From QQWI01 sp964522015 (lineage in GTDB: Bacteria; Bacillota; Clostridia; Peptostreptococcales; Acidaminobacteraceae): a stretch of 64,000 nt of DNA. Shown piece after piece: positions 43,339 through 51,655 of this stretch. The stretch lies in assembly GCA_964522015.1 (NCBI GenBank), contig CAZFST010000013.1, forward strand, positions 39,875 through 103,874, in the 5' to 3' direction. Made by a program: the position numbers and the translations under genes. Below the pieces are notes generated by a model, which worked only from the letters and a program-made list of their open reading frames with translations, was not told the origin of the DNA and did not search any database. Position 1 is the first letter of the stretch, and every line of letters begins with the position of its first letter.

Positions 43339-44682
43339 ATGGCTAAGAAAAAAAGTCGTTTTATCTGCCAAACCTGTGGTGCGGTAGCAATCAATTGGAT
43401 GGGAAAATGCCCTGAATGCGGGGCTTGGGATAGTTACGTTGAAGAAGTAGAAGAAAAAAAACACGGCTTAACCTTACAAAAAAGAGAACCGATCTTACTC
43501 AAGGATATTGTTTACGATCAAGCCATCAGAACCTCTTCAGGACTAGATGAGCTAGATCTTGTTTTAGGTGGGGGGATTGTGACAGGCTCCTTGATTTTAG
43601 TGGGTGGAGACCCAGGAATAGGGAAATCCACACTGCTACTGCAGGTCGCACAACATGTCTCCAACTCTCAAAAGGTCCTATATGTTTCAGGTGAGGAATC
43701 TCTCTCGCAGATCAAGCTTCGGGCTGAGCGCATTACCAATGCCCTCGGGGAGATGTATCTTCTTGCGGAGAACGAGGTAGGGCAAGTGCTTGGCGCTGTT
43801 GAAAAAATCAAACCAGATATGTTGATCATCGACTCCATACAAACCATGTACGATCAAAGTATCAGCTCGGCCCCAGGCAGTGTGAGTCAAGTCAGGGAAA
43901 TCACCCATCAATTGATGTTAGTGGGTAAGCAGCGAAACATAGTGGTCTTTATTATTGGTCATGTGACAAAAAGTGGCGCCATTGCAGGTCCTAAAGTCCT
44001 TGAGCACATGGTAGATACCGTTCTATATTTTGAAGGCGATAAAAACAGCGTATTTAGAATGCTTCGCGCTGTCAAAAATCGCTTTGGATCAACCAACGAG
44101 ATGGGTATTTTTGAGATGAAGCAGGAAGGTCTGATGGGTATAGAAAACCCTTCAAAGATTTTTATTGATAACAAGCCCAAAGATGCCAGCGGTTCCGTCG
44201 TCACAGCCAGTCAAGAGGGCACACGGCCCATTTTACTTGAAGTGCAGGCCTTAACAAGCATCACCAATTACTCATCCCCTAGGCGCCTTGCATTGGGTAT
44301 GGAGTACAATAAGTTGACAATTCTAATCGCTGTTTTAGAAAAAGTCATCGGCATGCCACTCCATGATATTGATGTGTACGTCAATTTGGTGGGTGGCGTC
44401 AGCGTCCAAGAACCAGCCTTGGATTTAGCGGTGGCCATCGCCATTGCCTCAAGCCATAAAAATAAACCCGTTGATGACACCACTTTAATATTTGGAGAAA
44501 TTGGTCTTACAGGAGAAATTAGAGGCGTCTCAAATCCCGATAGACGAATTAACGAGGCTATCAAGCTAGGCTTTAAAATTATCGTCATGCCAAAAACAAA
44601 TTTGAACCAGAAAATAAAAATTGAGGGTATCTCCATAATTGGGGTAAATACATTACAGGAAGCGTTAGCGCATATCTTTTAG
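43339..44682 (+). CDS. radA: DNA repair protein RadA/Sms
   Basis: A 447-residue RadA helicase-like protein for recombination branch migration. It has an N-terminal zinc finger (CQTCG...CPECG), Walker A GGDPGIGKSTL, Walker B LIIDSIQTM, the RadA-specific KNRFGS motif and a C-terminal Lon-protease-like domain (LVGGVSVQEPALDLAVAIAI). GAGGAGG at 43329-43335 precedes the ATG. radA followed by disA is the conserved Firmicute order. Confidence 0.97.
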   Translation: MAKKKSRFICQTCGAVAINWMGKCPECGAWDSYVEEVEEKKHGLTLQKREPILLKDIVYDQAIRTSSGLDELDLVLGGGIVTGSLILVGGDPGIGKSTLLLQVAQHVSNSQKVLYVSGEESLSQIKLRAERITNALGEMYLLAENEVGQVLGAVEKIKPDMLIIDSIQTMYDQSISSAPGSVSQVREITHQLMLVGKQRNIVVFIIGHVTKSGAIAGPKVLEHMVDTVLYFEGDKNSVFRMLRAVKNRFGSTNEMGIFEMKQEGLMGIENPSKIFIDNKPKDASGSVVTASQEGTRPILLEVQALTSITNYSSPRRLALGMEYNKLTILIAVLEKVIGMPLHDIDVYVNLVGGVSVQEPALDLAVAIAIASSHKNKPVDDTTLIFGEIGLTGEIRGVSNPDRRINEAIKLGFKIIVMPKTNLNQKIKIEGISIIGVNTLQEALAHIF

Positions 44683-44751
44683 CAGAAGCGCGTTTAGCGT
44701 GCATCTTTTAAATTTCTAAGTGTGATACTTATCATCAAAGGGGGGTTCATT

Positions 44752-45840
44752 ATGCGGGCTACCAGCCATAATAAACGGCTGATTGAAATCATTAAACTCA
44801 TTGCGCCGGGTACACCCTTTAGAGAGGGTTTAGAAAATGTCCTCCGGGCAAAAACTGGGGCACTGATAGTGCTTGGTGAATCAGAAGAAATCAAACACAT
44901 ATGCCATGGGGGATTTGTGATTAATGCGCCATTTTCACCTAATAACATTTACGAACTTGCCAAAATGGATGGTGCGGTTATTTTAAGTGAAAATGCTGAG
45001 CGTATTTTATCGGCTAACGTTGAACTGAATCCAAATTCCTTGGTGCAAACCATAGAAACAGGCATTCGTCACCGAACCGCTGAAAGGGTGGCAAGACAAA
45101 CTGAATTAATGGTAGTTTCTATTTCGCAAAGGCGAAATTTAGTCACCGTTTACCAAGGTGATTTTAAGTATGTGATACAAGAGACCAATCATCTCTTAAC
45201 AAAAGCAAACCAAGCGGTTCAGACCCTTGAAAAGTACCGGTCAACCTTGAATCAAGAGCTGGTAAACCTAAGTGCCATTGAAATTGACGATGCGGTGAAT
45301 CTCCACGATGTGGCAAGGGTAATCAAGCGGTCCGAAATGGTTCTGCGGGTTGCAGACGAAATTGAACGCTACATCATAGAACTAGGAGATGAGGGGCGGT
45401 TGATTGAAATGCAGCTTGATGAACTGGTCTTCAATGTGGTCAAGGACTTGAAAAATGTTCTGAAGGATTATATGGTTGACTACTCAGATGCAAGAGCTGC
45501 TGATGCTCTAAAACAATTGGCCACCCTGCCAGATGATGCACTGGTTGTCACTGCCACCATCGCGCAGTTAATGGGGTATAGTCCTGATTCAGTTATCTTA
45601 GATGTACAAGTTTACCCAAGAGGTTACCGCATTCTTTCTAAAATTCCTAGACTGCCAAGTACAGTCACAAAAAAATTATTAGAGCACTTTGAAGATCTTC
45701 AAGGGGTAATGAAAGCCAGTCGAGATGCACTGGAAGAAGTTGAAGGTGTTGGGGAGGTACGGGCCCACAACATCATGTCAGGACTGAGACGGTTCACCGA
45801 ACAAGTCTATAATAGCCAGCCAATCAGCGGTAACAGCTAA
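44752..45840 (+). CDS. disA: DNA integrity scanning diadenylate cyclase DisA
   Basis: A 362-residue protein. The N-terminal DAC domain has the DGA (KMDGAVILS) and RHR (GIRHRTAER) active-site motifs that make c-di-AMP from two ATP. A helical linker and a C-terminal helix-hairpin-helix DNA-binding region (LEEVEGVGEVRAHNIMSGL) follow. The ATG at 44752 is preceded by AAGGGGGG; an ATG at 44722 in frame lacks such a site. DisA forms octamers on branched DNA and interacts with RadA in B. subtilis, and radA is adjacent here. Confidence 0.96.
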   Translation: MRATSHNKRLIEIIKLIAPGTPFREGLENVLRAKTGALIVLGESEEIKHICHGGFVINAPFSPNNIYELAKMDGAVILSENAERILSANVELNPNSLVQTIETGIRHRTAERVARQTELMVVSISQRRNLVTVYQGDFKYVIQETNHLLTKANQAVQTLEKYRSTLNQELVNLSAIEIDDAVNLHDVARVIKRSEMVLRVADEIERYIIELGDEGRLIEMQLDELVFNVVKDLKNVLKDYMVDYSDARAADALKQLATLPDDALVVTATIAQLMGYSPDSVILDVQVYPRGYRILSKIPRLPSTVTKKLLEHFEDLQGVMKASRDALEEVEGVGEVRAHNIMSGLRRFTEQVYNSQPISGNS

Positions 45841-45886
45841 GTAGTTACCGCCGATCAGTGGTAACTCATAATTAGTTACCACTGAT
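45823..45886 (+). repeat. Two tandem hairpins at the 3' end of disA
   Basis: ATCAGCGGTAAC...GTTACCGCCGAT (45823-45855, one mismatch; starts inside disA) and ATCAGTGGTAACT...AGTTACCACTGAT (45854-45886, perfect 13 bp). All four arms share the GTTACC-RC-GAT core. No T-run follows, so neither is a standard terminator. Confidence 0.8.
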
Positions 45887-45990
45887 TAGCTCGAGTGCAA
45901 TGGGTAGACCCGCAGGCTTAACCACCTGACATATGGGACGGACGTTGTCTAGAAAACAGTAAAAACAACATATTTACCATTAAACCCACT

Positions 45991-46019
45991 TGACGATTAT
46001 GTTAAGCTATTGTATAATT
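45991..46019 (+). promoter_or_regulatory. Sigma-A-type promoter of carD
   Basis: TTGACG at 45991-45996, 17-bp spacer, TATAAT at 46014-46019, 60 bases before the carD ATG. Confidence 0.8.
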
Positions 46020-46079
46020 TAAAGTTTGTTTGACGCAGGCTATTTAATAACGTATAATGGATGTGGAAGGAGGCGTAAA

Positions 46080-46571
46080 ATGTTCAATATTGGAGATAAA
46101 GTCGTCTATCCTATGCACGGAGCAGGTATTATTGAGGGCATTGAAGAAAAGGAATTTCTCGGAAAATCTCAACGCTATTATATCCTCAGATTACCTATTA
46201 AAGAAATGAAGGTTATGCTGCCCACAGAAAATGTACAGTTGTTAGGCCTTCGAGATATCGTAGCAAGTACCATCATCCCTGGGGTGCTCACCGTTTTAGG
46301 TGATGTACAATCAGATATGTCCACCAATTGGAATCGTCGCTACCGTGAAAATATGGAAAAAGTTAAAACCGGTGATATTCACGACGTCGCAGCAGTTGTA
46401 AGGGATTTGCAGTTGATGGACCGCACAAAAGGACTTTCTACTGGAGAACGTAAAATGTTGTCCAATAGCAAGCAAATTTTGGTTAGCGAACTAGCCCTTG
46501 TTCAAAACAAAGGCAGACAAGAAATTGAAACGATCATAGATGGCGCCATTCTAGGTGCGATTAAACAGTAG
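46080..46571 (+). CDS. CarD/CdnL-family transcription regulator
   Basis: A 163-residue CdnL/CarD-type protein. The N-terminal RNA-polymerase-interacting Tudor-like domain (FNIGDKVVYPMHGAGIIEGI; KEMKVMLPTENV) and a helical C-terminal domain are present. It binds the polymerase beta subunit and stabilises open complexes, chiefly at rRNA promoters in other species. GGAAGGAGG at 46065-46073 fixes the ATG at 46080; the frame upstream spans the promoter. It is not a Mfd or TRCF fragment because the length and fold are complete. Confidence 0.92.
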   Translation: MFNIGDKVVYPMHGAGIIEGIEEKEFLGKSQRYYILRLPIKEMKVMLPTENVQLLGLRDIVASTIIPGVLTVLGDVQSDMSTNWNRRYRENMEKVKTGDIHDVAAVVRDLQLMDRTKGLSTGERKMLSNSKQILVSELALVQNKGRQEIETIIDGAILGAIKQ

Positions 46572-46596
46572 GTATCTGAAAAGATACCTTTTTTCT
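46571..46596 (+). terminator. Terminator of carD
   Basis: GGTATCT, tetraloop GAAA, AGATACC followed by T6C: a compact hairpin with a GNRA loop directly after the carD stop. Confidence 0.88.
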
Positions 46597-46739
46597 TTTT
46601 TGTTGTTCACAATCTGTTAATAGCCGTCATGCATAATTAAAGCAATTGTAATGTTTCGTTGCCTTAATATTTGGTATCATACATTTATGGGCGTTCGTTG
46701 CGCTTACAACATTTTAAAAAAAGGAAAGGAGGTTCTGTC

Positions 46740-47846
46740 ATGCTACGCAATTTAGCAAGAGTGTTTTTCACAATTGTTGGTATTTCTGCAGGTTATGGGC
46801 TTGGTCTTTTGCTTCAAAAGCTTAATTTAATTACAATGGCTTTGCAGGTCACAAAGATTGATTTAATCACCAGTATCGCGGTAAATGTTTCATTCGCACT
46901 TATAATGGGAATTTTATTTTTCTTAGCATCCTCATGGATGGTCAAACGCGTTGTCCGTATTGCAGAACAAACAGAAAAGGAATTGGCATCGGTGCCATTT
47001 AACCAAATGGTTGCTGGTTCGGTTGGGATATTAGTGGGGTTGTTATTCGCCTATCTACTAACGCCGCTGTTAAGAAATATTGTGGGGGTCAATGTTCTAT
47101 TCACCATTACGAGCGTTGCACTTTACAGTATGCTTGCGTATTTAGGAGTAAGGCTGGGGACACGCTATTTATCAGACCCAACCCGTTTAAACGACTACAT
47201 ACGGGTTTCAGCACCAAAGGAAAAACTGAAAATTATCCAAACCGGTAGTCCTAAGATACTGGATACCAGCGTGATTATCGATGGGCGTATTGCGGATATC
47301 TGTCGAACTGGTTTTTTAGAAGGTGAGCTGATTGTAGCAGAATTTGTGCTTGAAGAACTGAGACACATTGCAGACTCTTCTGATAGCTTAAAGCGCACCC
47401 GAGGGAGAAGAGGTCTTGATATTCTCAATGCCATTCAAAAGGAAAGTAAAGTGAAAGTCACAGTGACCTCTGAAGATTTTGAGGATGTGAACGAAGTGGA
47501 TATTAAACTTCTAAAACTGGCCCAAAAGCTAGGGGGGGCAGTGGTGACCAACGACTTTAATCTCAATAAGGTAGCAGAACTTCAAGGGGTGATGGTCCTT
47601 AATATCAACGACCTAGCCAATGCAGTGAAGCCAGTTGTCCTTCCAGGTGAAGAAATGGCTATACAGGTGGTCAAAGAAGGTAAAGAAAATCGTCAAGGGA
47701 TTGCTTATTTAGATGATGGCACCATGATTGTGGTTGAAGAAGGCAAGCGCTTGATAGGTGAAGACATTCAAGTGGTGGTCACCAGCGTACTTCAAACCTC
47801 TGCGGGTAGGATGATTTTTGCTAAGCCTAAGGCCAAGTTTTCATGA
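46740..47846 (+). CDS. yacL: PIN/TRAM domain membrane protein YacL
   Basis: About 368 residues. Four predicted transmembrane helices cover about 8-130. A PIN-type nuclease-like domain (ILDTSVIIDGRIADICRTGF; VVTNDFNLNKVAEL) spans about 150-280, and a C-terminal TRAM domain (GIAYLDDGTMIVVEEGKRLI) follows. YacL-type proteins are membrane-tethered RNA-binding factors of uncertain role. AAAGGAGG at 46726-46733 fixes the ATG. The TGA overlaps the ispD ATG (ATGA), coupling it to the isoprenoid genes, as in Bacillus and clostridia. Confidence 0.93.
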   Translation: MLRNLARVFFTIVGISAGYGLGLLLQKLNLITMALQVTKIDLITSIAVNVSFALIMGILFFLASSWMVKRVVRIAEQTEKELASVPFNQMVAGSVGILVGLLFAYLLTPLLRNIVGVNVLFTITSVALYSMLAYLGVRLGTRYLSDPTRLNDYIRVSAPKEKLKIIQTGSPKILDTSVIIDGRIADICRTGFLEGELIVAEFVLEELRHIADSSDSLKRTRGRRGLDILNAIQKESKVKVTVTSEDFEDVNEVDIKLLKLAQKLGGAVVTNDFNLNKVAELQGVMVLNINDLANAVKPVVLPGEEMAIQVVKEGKENRQGIAYLDDGTMIVVEEGKRLIGEDIQVVVTSVLQTSAGRMIFAKPKAKFS

Positions 47847-48550
47847 AGTTTGGGGCGATTATTCTAGTAGCGGGTAGCGGTACCCGGATGGGTGCTGGCA
47901 TTAATAAGCAACTCCTGACCCTTGGAGAACAAACCATTACAGAAATAACCCTCAGACAATTTATGGGATGCCAGCAGATTGAGCAAATCGTATTAGTGGT
48001 TAGCGAGATGGATTTAGAGGCCATGACACAACTGGTTAGCTCTTTAAATAGTCGGGTGCCACTTAGCATTGTATTAGGCGGTGCTGAACGTGTCTTTTCT
48101 GTTGCAAATGGTGTAAAGGCACTGGCGCCAGATATCTCCCATGTTCTAGTCCACGATGGGGCAAGGCCATTTGTTACAAAATCTTTGCTCCAAAGGCTGG
48201 TTGCGGCTCTCTCTGTGTGTCCGGCTGCAATCCCTGTGTTACCTTCAAAAGATACCCTAAAAATCGTGCGCGATCTATTGGTCACGCAGACACTTGATAG
48301 AAGTGAAATCTACCGTACACAGACACCACAGGCTTTTGAAAGGCAGTTACTTGAAAATATGCAGGGCTATATGCTTAGCGCCCCTTCCCGTGATGGTTTT
48401 ACGGATGACTCCTCCATTGCTGAGGCCATGGGCATTTCGGTTCATAGCGTTTTGGGCTGCGAATGGAATATTAAACTGACAACCCCAGAGGATATGGTGG
48501 TTGGGCAAGCCATTTATCAACATTTAAAGGGAGGAAATCAATGCGAATAG
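47843..48550 (+). CDS. ispD: 2-C-methyl-D-erythritol 4-phosphate cytidylyltransferase
   Basis: A 235-residue IspD of the MEP isoprenoid pathway; it transfers CMP to 2-C-methylerythritol 4-phosphate. Nucleotide-binding motif LVAGSGTRMGAGINKQLL, HDGARPFV and the C-terminal TTPEDMVVGQAI are intact. The start overlaps yacL by 4 bases and the 3' end overlaps ispF by 10 bases, so yacL-ispD-ispF translate as one unit. Confidence 0.96.
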   Translation: MKFGAIILVAGSGTRMGAGINKQLLTLGEQTITEITLRQFMGCQQIEQIVLVVSEMDLEAMTQLVSSLNSRVPLSIVLGGAERVFSVANGVKALAPDISHVLVHDGARPFVTKSLLQRLVAALSVCPAAIPVLPSKDTLKIVRDLLVTQTLDRSEIYRTQTPQAFERQLLENMQGYMLSAPSRDGFTDDSSIAEAMGISVHSVLGCEWNIKLTTPEDMVVGQAIYQHLKGGNQCE

Positions 48551-49011
48551 GAATGGGTTATGATGTTCACAAATTGGTAGCAGATCGTGAACTGATTTTA
48601 TGTGGTGTTGCGGTGCCCTTTGAAAAAGGCTTGTTGGGCCACTCGGATGCTGATGTGGCAACCCATGCCTTGATGGATGCCCTCCTTGGGGCAGCAGGGC
48701 TCGGTGATATTGGTCGGCATTTTCCAGACACGGATGCCCAATATAAAGGGGTATCTAGCCTTGTCTTACTTGAAAAAGTCAACGAACTCATTAGGGAAAA
48801 GGGTTTTATCATCAATAATATTGATGTGACCATTGTTTGCGAAAGACCTAAGTTAAAAACATTTATGCCTCAAATGGTGGAGACCCTTGCCAAGGTACTT
48901 GAACTGAATATTGATTGTGTCAATGTGAAGGCCACCACCACTGAGGGGTTGGGTTTTGAAGGTGAAGGGCTTGGTATTTCAGCCCAAGCAGTGGCACTTT
49001 TGTTCTATTAA
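48541..49011 (+). CDS. ispF: 2-C-methyl-D-erythritol 2,4-cyclodiphosphate synthase
   Basis: A 156-residue IspF, the step that makes MEcPP with loss of CMP. The zinc-site motif GYDVH, then LGHSDADVATHALMDALLG and TTEGLGFEGEG are all present. It overlaps ispD by 10 bases with AGGGAGG at 48528-48534. Length is standard. It is followed 23 bases on by proS. Confidence 0.96.
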   Translation: MRIGMGYDVHKLVADRELILCGVAVPFEKGLLGHSDADVATHALMDALLGAAGLGDIGRHFPDTDAQYKGVSSLVLLEKVNELIREKGFIINNIDVTIVCERPKLKTFMPQMVETLAKVLELNIDCVNVKATTTEGLGFEGEGLGISAQAVALLFY

Positions 49012-49034
49012 AAAGAGAAGAAGGGGTGGTTTAG

Positions 49035-50501
49035 ATGACGCAGGAGCAAAATCAAAAGACCGATAAGAATCAAGATTTTGTAAAAGAAATTACCAAAATG
49101 GATGTTGACTTTCCCCAGTGGTACACCGATGTCATTCGGAAAACCGATTTGGTGGACTATTCGCCGGTGAAGGGTTTTATGGTGATCAAGCCCTATGGCT
49201 ATGCCCTATGGGAAGGGATTCAAACTTACTTAGATAGACGTTTTAAAGAAACAGGACATAAAAATGCTTACTTTCCCCTTTTGATACCGGAGAGTCTATT
49301 AAATAAGGAAAAGGAGCATGTGGAAGGGTTTGCACCAGAGGTGGCTTGGGTGACCCATGGTGGTAGCAAAGAGCTAACTGAGCGTCTTTGTATCAGACCA
49401 ACCTCAGAAACCATTATTTGCGCCATGTTTTCTAAATGGTTGAAATCCTATAGAGAGCTACCTTACCTTTATAATCAGTGGTGTTCTGTGGTTAGATGGG
49501 AAAAAGAAACCCGCCCATTTTTAAGAACTTCAGAATTTTTGTGGCAAGAAGGCCATACCCTCCACGAAACAGCAGAACAAGCCCAAGAAGAAACCCTTCA
49601 AATGCTTGATATCTATATTGAGATGGCTAAAAATGTGTTGGCTATTCCAGTGGTTGCAGGGATAAAATCCGAAAAAGAAAAATTTGCTGGGGCCCATGCT
49701 ACTTATACCATTGAAGCGTTAATGCACGATGGAAAAGCCTTGCAGTCAGGCACTTCTCATAACCTGGCACAGCACTTTACCAAGGCCTTTGACATTACTT
49801 TCTCTGATAGAGAAGGGCAACTGCAGTACCCCCACCATACCTCATGGGGTGTTTCAACCCGCCTAATTGGGGCTTTGATTATGACCCACGGTGACGATAG
49901 AGGATTAGTGCTGCCACCTTACTTGGCACCAACTCAAGTTGTGATTATTCCGGTGATGCAAAACAAAGAAGGGGTGTTAGACCGTGCCTACGAGCTCAAG
50001 GCGGCCCTGACAAAAGCCGGTATACGAGTAGATTTAGATGATAGCGAGCATTATTCTGCAGGCTGGAAGTTCAATGAATACGAAATGAAAGGGATTCCCC
50101 TTCGCATTGAGCTTGGGCCACGGGATATTAAAAATGGTCAGTGCATGGTGGCCCGTCGTGACACCCTTGAAAAGAATGCTTATTCACTGGATGACATTGA
50201 ACAGACCATCAAGGATTTACTGGTGACGGTCCATCAGGATATGTACGACAAAGCTCTTCGGATGCGTGACGAAAAAACTTATGCTATTCATAGCTATCCT
50301 GAATTTGTGGACAAAATGCAAAACGATCCAGGGTTTGCAAAGGGCATGTGGTGCGGTGAAGAAGCCTGCGAAGATCAAATCAAAAAAGACACTGCTGCCA
50401 CCATTCGGTGCATGCCTTTTGAACAAGAAGACCTAGGGGATACCTGTCATTTCTGCGGCAAGCCAGCAAAGCACATGGTTTATGTCGCAAAGGCCTACTA
50501 A
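49035..50501 (+). CDS. proS: Prolyl-tRNA synthetase (archaeal/eukaryotic type)
   Basis: A 488-residue class II synthetase of the shorter ProS type that lacks the bacterial editing insertion. Class II motif 2 (VVRWEKETRPFLRTSEFLWQ), the anticodon-binding domain (VVIIPVMQNK) and the C-terminal zinc-like domain with CxxxxC and CHFCG end in the conserved AKAY tail. It charges tRNA-Pro. AGGGGTGG precedes the ATG. Clostridia often carry this type, sometimes besides the bacterial one. Confidence 0.96.
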   Translation: MTQEQNQKTDKNQDFVKEITKMDVDFPQWYTDVIRKTDLVDYSPVKGFMVIKPYGYALWEGIQTYLDRRFKETGHKNAYFPLLIPESLLNKEKEHVEGFAPEVAWVTHGGSKELTERLCIRPTSETIICAMFSKWLKSYRELPYLYNQWCSVVRWEKETRPFLRTSEFLWQEGHTLHETAEQAQEETLQMLDIYIEMAKNVLAIPVVAGIKSEKEKFAGAHATYTIEALMHDGKALQSGTSHNLAQHFTKAFDITFSDREGQLQYPHHTSWGVSTRLIGALIMTHGDDRGLVLPPYLAPTQVVIIPVMQNKEGVLDRAYELKAALTKAGIRVDLDDSEHYSAGWKFNEYEMKGIPLRIELGPRDIKNGQCMVARRDTLEKNAYSLDDIEQTIKDLLVTVHQDMYDKALRMRDEKTYAIHSYPEFVDKMQNDPGFAKGMWCGEEACEDQIKKDTAATIRCMPFEQEDLGDTCHFCGKPAKHMVYVAKAY

Positions 50502-50502
50502 G

Positions 50503-50997
50503 ATGGGTATGACCATGCGTCGTCAAGAGCGACAATTATTAAACACCACTGATATTCAAGAGATTTTAAATGTCTGTCAGGTTTGCCGCATTGGCCTTCA
50601 AGATCAACATGGCATGTATATCGTCCCCTTGAATTATGGGTATTTGCAAAGTAACGATGGTAAAACGCTGACGCTTTACTTTCACAGTGCAGGTGAAGGA
50701 AGAAAGATAGAGGCCCTAAAAGGCAATGATAGGGCTTGTTTTGAAATGGACTGTCACCATCAATTGAAAGAGGGTGACATTGCCTGTCGCTATAGTTACT
50801 ATTTTAGTAGCTTAATGGGAACGGGCCAGGTGTCGTTTATTGAAGCAGGGGATGAGAAAAAAGAAGCCCTGTCCATTATTATGAAACACCAGACCGGTAA
50901 AGAGTTTACATTTGATGATCAAATGGCAAGTGGCGTCACGGTTTTTAGACTGGTGAGTACTGATTTTACTGGCAAAAGTAATTTGCCAAGAGCATAA
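50503..50997 (+). CDS. Pyridoxamine 5'-phosphate oxidase-like FMN-binding protein
   Basis: About 164 residues. The N-terminus (MRRQERQLLNTTDIQEIL) and the strand pattern (CRIGLQDQHGMYIVPLNYGY; LYFHSAGEGRKIEAL) identify the NimA/PNPOx-like split-barrel family that binds FMN or related flavins. Substrate unknown; relatives include nitroimidazole reductases. The start is ambiguous among ATGs at 50503, 50509 and 50515 (no strong site; AAAGG at 50489 fits 50503). Directly after proS, possibly co-transcribed. Confidence 0.85.
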   Translation: MGMTMRRQERQLLNTTDIQEILNVCQVCRIGLQDQHGMYIVPLNYGYLQSNDGKTLTLYFHSAGEGRKIEALKGNDRACFEMDCHHQLKEGDIACRYSYYFSSLMGTGQVSFIEAGDEKKEALSIIMKHQTGKEFTFDDQMASGVTVFRLVSTDFTGKSNLPRA

Positions 50998-51002
50998 GAC
51001 AA

Positions 51003-51048
51003 TAAAACAGCGGTCGCCCTCAACTGGAGAGCGACCGCTGTTTTGATT
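51003..51048. terminator. Bidirectional terminator between proS operon and membrane-protein gene
   Basis: AAAACAGCGGTCGC (51004-51017) and its perfect complement at 51031-51044 with A and T flanks lie between convergent genes. Confidence 0.9.
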
Positions 51049-51068
51049 TATCAGTATTTCAAATCATT

Positions 51069-51569
51069 TTAAAAATCATCGTTGTGCTTTTTAAAACCTT
51101 TTAGACTTTTGCCTGTAATCATTTGGATACCTGCAAGGATTAAAACACCTGGGATAATGAATTTAACAAAGAAGGGCAATAGGGTGAAAGTCAACATCAG
51201 TGCTGCACCAGAGGCTAGTCCAAATGATACCCAAAACAGTGCTTTGTCTTTTTCGTCAAACCAGTAAAGTTGGAACAGGCCCACAGCTGGTGCTAGGATA
51301 AAGAGGGGCCACAGTTGACCCAGTATGCCGTAGCCAAAGAAACCACAGGCGATGAAGATGGATCCAAGGGTTAGAAGCACCCCGCCTGGAACCAGTAAAC
51401 CGGGATTTTGTTGGGTTTTAAAATAGGAGAGTTCAAAAATCAGACCAGGTATGATTAAGAACATTGGCCATAAGAGGCGCCACCCTACTACTATCAGGAA
51501 TGATTTATTGAGTAAAACCAGTAAACCAATCGTTACTAAAATGATGCCGAGTATGCGCTTATCTTTCAT
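51069..51569 (-). CDS. Small polytopic membrane protein
   Basis: A 166-residue protein with about five hydrophobic segments (IILVTIGLLVLL; LLWPMFLIIPGLIFEL; PGGVLLTLGSIFIACGFFG; QLWPLFILAPAVGLFQLYW; plus two near 115-150). The repeated LxWPLF/WPMF text is like DUF5668/LiaF-N-type membrane domains. Function unknown. AGGAGG upstream supports the start. It is followed 3' by a shared terminator and lies beside the ABC exporter, but is separated from it by about 86 bases. Confidence 0.8.
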   Translation of the reverse strand: MKDKRILGIILVTIGLLVLLNKSFLIVVGWRLLWPMFLIIPGLIFELSYFKTQQNPGLLVPGGVLLTLGSIFIACGFFGYGILGQLWPLFILAPAVGLFQLYWFDEKDKALFWVSFGLASGAALMLTFTLLPFFVKFIIPGVLILAGIQMITGKSLKGFKKHNDDF

Positions 51570-51655
51570 CTTGTATTCCTCCTCAAGGGGCTTTTTCTTA
51601 ATTATAAGCCTATTTGGCCAGAAGAAAAGGGGGTTCGGCGCATTATAACCTGTTT

